A DNA stretch of 64,000 bases from Isoetes taiwanensis (taxonomy: Eukaryota; Streptophyta; Lycopodiopsida; Isoetales; Isoetaceae): positions 766,809 to 830,808 of the forward strand of contig JAJEKV010000139.1 of NCBI GenBank assembly GCA_021234155.1. Reading direction: 5' to 3'. The position numbers and the translations under genes were made by a program. Below, in pieces: positions 59,220-64,000 of the stretch (its first letter is position 1; the number at the start of each line of letters is the position of its first letter). The notes below the pieces were generated by a model, which saw nothing but the letters and a program-made list of their open reading frames with translations, ran no database searches and had not been told where the DNA came from.

Positions 59220-62200
59220 GTTTAAACAATAAGATAATGATTTTTTAACTTCATATCATCCGAATTTTAATTTAATTGTAGTCGCACGAAACCTATCCCC
59301 TGCCCTAATGAACTAGAAATACCAACTTCATCCAATATTTCTACATGATTGAATGCAACGAGAATACTAGTAAATATTACCTCATTAGACTTAATGGCAT
59401 CCTGCTGCATTTTCTCTAAGTAATGCAGAGCCAATCCAACAAGCTACCAGTTCAATAGTTTTCTAGCAAAGACTTTGGAAAAAGCAAGAATGCTGGAGGA
59501 TGAAACTGGGATACCACCGCCTAATGAGCATAAATGTCTTTAGCACCATAGCAGCAGTCCCATTTTCAAAATGGTGTTAAATCTCTTCTGATGTTCCAAC
59601 TTTAAAGTATCTGCATTGAACATGAACCTTAGTTTACTGCATTCACCACATAAGCAATTTTCTAGTAGTTATCTTCAAATATGCATTATCTAGTTAAGTT
59701 CTTTTGCGAAATGGATGTATAAGACAGCTTACAATGTAAGCCGTCATGGCAATATAATAATAGAGGATGATATCAAAACACTATGACAATGATGCCTATG
59801 TATTAGAAAACCATATTGTGTGTGAGTGCTAAAGTATATGCGGACTCATCACCTACTGGAACAAAGAATGACCGCTGCGACCCCAAAAGGTCCAAATCAT
59901 ATTGCCTAGAGCATGTGTTTTCACCCACTCATGACAAGAAGGAACCCATGTTCCTGCTAGTTCTTCATACAAAGCTAATCTGGTTCAGAATTACTGCTAG
60001 TTCTTCATACAAGCTAAATCTGAAAATTCAGAATTACATATCAGAAATTAGATATCAAGGTCAGATTCTAAATAATAGGAACTACTTATATTATACTAAT
60101 TCAGGAATGTCACTAAAATGCTTTAGTCTATCAAAATTGGATACATGAATGTCAATAATCATGCTCTTGAATCTACCATATTTAGTAGGTACTTATTTGC
60201 ATCAGCAATTTCATATTGCAGGCAAACTTTGAACAGGATGGTGCTTCAAAGGTATCACTGATAGTGATAAACATAGTAGCTTTGTTGTCAACTTAAGGTT
60301 ATACACAATGGGCCAATGTTGTTGCACAAGCAGAAATGAAATGAATATTTTTTTCAAAATGAAGCAAGATACCTGTGCCATAGGCAATCAAACTATACCC
60401 TCTACAAGTTTAGCATGTAGAAGGGTTTGAAAAAAATGGGTTATTACACTACATGGCTTATGACTTTGCAAGAATATGCTTGGGTTTTGATCTTGCGGCT
60501 TTCCTGAGTCACAAGCCAGTTGTGCATAGGTCTGCAACTATCATGTGCCACAATGGCCATCAAATCTTTCTTTTGTAAACATCCGCTCTACCTTCTAAGT
60601 GTTTCTCTCCTTCTTGAGCCTGCAATGAACTGTGAGCTTACTCAAAAGAAAGAGAAATGCACTGATTCATAGCCTTTTAGCTACCCATCAATCATACTGG
60701 CCAGAACTCATTAAAACTAGAAATGGAAACAAATCAAACAGAAGAAACTGCTGAAATATAACTCCAGCATCCTTGCCATCTCGATTCAAAGAAGCTCTCT
60801 AGATTGCAAGCATTTATCGGGCAAAAGAATTCTTCAAAATGGCTCCTTTGCCAGACCCAATCCAGGGCAACGGTGGACCAGAGGATATACTTGTGCTTCA
60901 TAATAATGAATATCTAAGCAGAAATTGTATTCTCACGGGCAAATGGAATGCATAAAAGAATAAGGCCCAAAAAGCCCTAACACAAACCACAAACTACGAC
61001 CACAATAACGTGCACATGAAAAACAAATTGGATGATCAATGCACCAACAATGACAGCTAAAAAACCATCTGACAAACCTTGTGAAAATCAAAGACTAAAT
61101 TCAAAATATATATCATCCATGCCTAATGGACCCAAACGAACTTTCAAGAATAGTAACAACATACAAGACAGCTCACATCGAGACCTTGCATAATTGGACA
61201 AATGAACAAATTAATAATCCTATAAAGGAAAGAATGCCAAGAAGCAACCAGACCAATGGAGCAATCCAGCAGATGAGCAGAATGGTGCAATAAGCTATAG
61301 TGGGCAAAAAAAGAGATTTCAGAGGATTATCTAATTTTTCAAGACCGTAGATGTAAAATTAATGGATCTGACAGTTAGGGTTAATTTTAGCTGACGTGGT
61401 AAGGGACGTGGATAGGTAGAAATCCAAGAAACCTTGTAGGGTTAAGGCAAGCCTGCTAACAACCTCAGCAAATGTGAGTGTCTTCTGCAAACATGTGCAG
61501 AAGCCGGAGTCAAGGATGATGATCTACATGCTCTTGCAGCATTTTGGCTTGGCAAATTGCTTATAGAATAGAGTAGTAAGCTTAAGACATGAATTCGTTG
61601 GATAGAAAGGAGTTTGGATCTGGCTAACAATCTTCTTAAGCTTTCTGTCATACTTCTGCTTGCATCACAGTATATAAAAGCAGGCATGCAATTAAAACAC
61701 ATTGCCATAAGCTAAGAGCATGTCTTCTATCCTCTGGTGTTTCTGTCTCACATTCATCCATAACAATTTTTGTGGAATAAGCACTGTTGGATTTAAAGGC
61801 AGTGGATTACAATCTGTGGTGGTTATGAAGATATCAATGACTCATGATAGGAAGATGTAGCAAAAACGAGAGTGAAAATGACAAATTTGCATGAACATGC
61901 AAAACAACAAACTTGGAAGAAGACACAGAGACATATACAGCTGAAATGCTTCAGCTTGCAGAATTATCATAGCGTGTGCAAAATCATCACAGCGTGGTGA
62001 CTTGGCTAACATTTCCAATAATATTGCACAATACCATACACATGACGGTAAGCAAACAAATGTAAGTAGATCAGACAATGGAATATGAATCGTCATACCT
62101 TTATTTCGATAAAAACAAATCCTTAAGATTCACGCCTTCCTCTCCAGTTAAGATTTATCGAGGCCGGAGGAAGAAATGGTGTGGAAAGCAGAGCTTGCTT

Positions 62201-62300
62201 TGTCGGACATAAGCTGCTTCAATATGCTTCAGTAGTCAGAGCAAAATTGAAGCAGGTGGTCAGGATTTCAGCCGATTGGCTCTGCTATTTTGCCAGGGAA
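59220..62300. other. AT-rich intergenic region
   Basis: No gene recognised. A ~44-base direct duplication lies at 59953-60036 (CTGCTAGTTCTTCATACAA through TCAGAATTAC twice). Confidence 0.45.
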
Positions 62301-62460
62301 AGCGGTGTATCTGATATAATCTAAAAAAACAAGTTTTGCGTCACGATTTTTGTATCGTCTACTCTACCTACCAGGATTCCAAGCCTCACGAGGGAAATGC
62401 AAAACCGAACAAACAAACCACCAATTTTTGGAACAGAATCGTCTAGTGGGAAACAGAAGA

Positions 62461-62886
62461 ATGGCGCGGAGAGAAGAAGCAGGGTTGATAGTGGGGATAT
62501 GGGCGGCAGTTCTAGCGGCACAGCTGCTGTGCAGGATGGAACCCAAAGTGGTGCCAACGGCAGGGGCGGTGTTATCAGGCTACTGCAGCCAGGAGCTTAT
62601 ACCAGACAACAGCTCGTATTGGATGAATCTGAACAGGACTTTGGAAGATCTGGTGCATCAGACTCCAAATGCCACCGATTTTATGTTTGATGTTTTGCAC
62701 AGTTCAAATGGTACCGCGGCCTACGGCGAGGCCATGTGTTGGAGCAGCCTGAGCAAAACCCAGTGTTCTGTCTGCCTCGCGGCCGCAGTCGATAGTGTGA
62801 ATCTCGATTGTTTTGGGTCCATCGCTGCCATGCTCACCATGGAAGCCCGTTGCAGTATCCGTTACCAGGATATGCCTTTCTTTTAG
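62461..62886 (+). CDS. DUF26 / Gnk2-domain secreted protein (ginkbilobin-2-like)
   Basis: Single exon, 141 residues. The N-terminus (residues about 8-25, GLIVGIWAAVLAAQLL) is a signal peptide, so it is probably secreted to the apoplast. One Gnk2/DUF26 domain follows: a first Cys in SGYCSQELIP, the diagnostic C-x8-C-x2-C (CWSSLSKTQCSVC), then Cys in VNLDCFGS and in ARCSIRYQ, six cysteines in all for three disulfides. No kinase or membrane domain follows, so it is the single-domain type related to Ginkgo antifungal protein Gnk2 and the ectodomains of cysteine-rich receptor kinases. Potential N-glycosylation sites occur at NSS, NRT and NGT. Start: ATG 62461 puts the hydrophobic segment correctly; an upstream in-frame ATG at 62350 would place 37 unlikely residues before it. 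The frame is intact. By memory alignment, the Gnk2 mannose-binding Asn and Glu positions read Ser and Gln. Confidence 0.9.
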   Translation: MARREEAGLIVGIWAAVLAAQLLCRMEPKVVPTAGAVLSGYCSQELIPDNSSYWMNLNRTLEDLVHQTPNATDFMFDVLHSSNGTAAYGEAMCWSSLSKTQCSVCLAAAVDSVNLDCFGSIAAMLTMEARCSIRYQDMPFF

Positions 62887-63830
62887 TTCCTAACAAATTC
62901 TTACCCTGTATCCTAAATCTGTCACATTTCCATTTTCCACTGTAAGTTTATTTCGTCCCCCTTCCATGGTACACGTTTGTAGCTCAACATTTAATCACAT
63001 GCACTCTCTGGTATTTGAAATGTGTTGGATGATTTGAACATGTCCTCCATGTGACAATTACTAATCGTGATCTGCTAGTGCATCTTTAGCTAATCCATAC
63101 AAGATGCACCTTCCACTAATTTCTGTCGTCGGATTTGTTGGTCCTATATTGTCATCTCTCATATGACTGACTATATATGGTGTGAATCTAGCACATTGAT
63201 TTCGGATAGACAAAGTATAACTGTGCACATTCCATATAATTTTTTTAAAGTAAATATATTCAAGCATGGTATAAGAGCAATGACTAGTTACGGGCAGTTT
63301 ACATGCACCAGCATTTCATGACAGTGCCTTGTTCTGCTTTAAGAAAACTGAGAAAAAGTGGTGATGGTCGCGAATAATAGCCAGATAATTTTCCTGAATG
63401 GCATGGTCAATGACACATGTAAGCTACCCCTTAGCAGGCCTGCCTTTTCTGGTACAAGCTTTTCTTCAATTCTAGCCAATCACGTCTGCCACATCATGCA
63501 AAACGTGACCTGGGTTTGTCTCTACCATCGCATGTATTGTTCCACCTAATGCTAGGGGAAATTAGGAAAACCTCCATTGCTTACTCTCATTTGATTTGCC
63601 TTTGGCTTTCATGAAACTCGGAGGTTCTCTGCCCATGGGAAAGCATCATAAGACCACCCACGTCCCCTATCTTATCTTTATATTATAAAATTATACTGTA
63701 AATATTGGATTTGGATCTCGCCCTAATTTGGACCGTGAGGATTTGACCGAATCAACAGTGAAGACGATGCATGTGTGTCGTCAATCAAAATTTCATCTTG
63801 CCCATTTCTTGAATCCGATGGCCTAGATTT
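62887..63830. other. 3' flank of DUF26 gene, no further gene seen
   Basis: AT-rich. A plus-strand frame of 63 residues (63358-63549) contains NVTWVCLYHR and could recall a DUF26-like tail, but it lacks the C-x8-C-x2-C motif and is too short to call. Confidence 0.4.
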
Positions 63831-63833
63831 AAG

Positions 63834-63972
63834 GGTGAAGGAAAATGGGGAAGGGAAAAATAGAAAGGGGAAAAGGAAGAAAATGAAAAAGAGACGGAGG
63901 GAAGGGAAAACAACGAAAATGGAAAGCAAAATGAAGGAAAAGCAAGAGGGCAAAAGGAAAGGGAAAAAAATA
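63834..63972 (+). repeat. Polypurine tract (~139 bases)
   Basis: Nearly uninterrupted A/G on the plus strand, rich in GGGAAAA and GGAAA words, with only a handful of pyrimidines. Frames on the complementary strand give Phe/Ser/Pro-rich peptides that are composition artefacts. Confidence 0.9.
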
Positions 63973-64000
63973 GATGGTCAAGATTCACTCCAATTGGACA

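Overview
This window is nuclear DNA of a land plant. Three interrupted or single-exon host genes are readable: prefoldin subunit 6, a plastid-type ferritin, and a single-domain DUF26/ginkbilobin-2-like secreted protein. They sit in a large excess of decayed transposable elements. I cannot place the species. The repeat-dominated layout, the ZMYM6-like hAT and DUF7869-like transposase remnants, and the N4/N6 DNA methyltransferase remnant would fit a large-genome non-flowering plant (fern, lycophyte or gymnosperm), but that is inference.

Layout. 1-1.1 kb: non-coding, with degenerate GGTAAA-type repeats and a perfect 25-bp inverted repeat. 1.4-3.6 kb (+): five-exon PFD6 gene. 4.4-7.1 kb (-): broken non-LTR retrotransposon with APE-like endonuclease and RT. 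7.2-11.2 kb (-): dead Copia element, interrupted by a 1.2-kb unclassified repeat (copy A). 11.5-12.4 kb: possible small DNA element. 12.38-27.45 kb: candidate 15-kb DNA transposon ('element I') with a perfect 20-bp core terminal inverted repeat. Its interior is filled with TGTGGTG motif arrays; it carries a dead FCP1-like phosphatase on + and a transposase-like gene remnant on -. Copy B of the 1.2-kb repeat (27.48-28.66 kb) lies just outside it. 28.88-31.10 kb (-): 5'-truncated L1-type LINE with a perfect 16-bp target-site duplication. 33.9-39.3 kb (+): decayed hAT transposase split by about 3.2 kb of unrelated DNA. 40.4-41.9 kb (-): intact eight-exon ferritin gene. 43.6-44.1 kb: fragment of the same LINE family as at 4.5 kb. 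45.0-47.1 kb (+): second copy of the L1-type LINE. 47.5-55.2 kb: decayed divergent gene pair ('element II'), a DUF7869-like transposase remnant on - and a beta-class N4/N6 DNA methyltransferase remnant on +, with arrays of a palindromic GTGTATTC motif between and inside them. 55.2-62.3 kb: AT-rich, mostly unassigned. 62.46-62.89 kb (+): DUF26 gene. 63.83-63.97 kb: polypurine tract.

Only PFD6 (cytosolic chaperone), ferritin (plastid iron storage) and the DUF26 protein (secreted) look functional; they have no evident functional link. The rest is a nested record of transposition. The most unusual content is in elements I and II: long transposon-like loci that combine a transposase-like gene, an accessory enzyme gene (phosphatase or DNA methyltransferase) and dense arrays of one short motif per locus.
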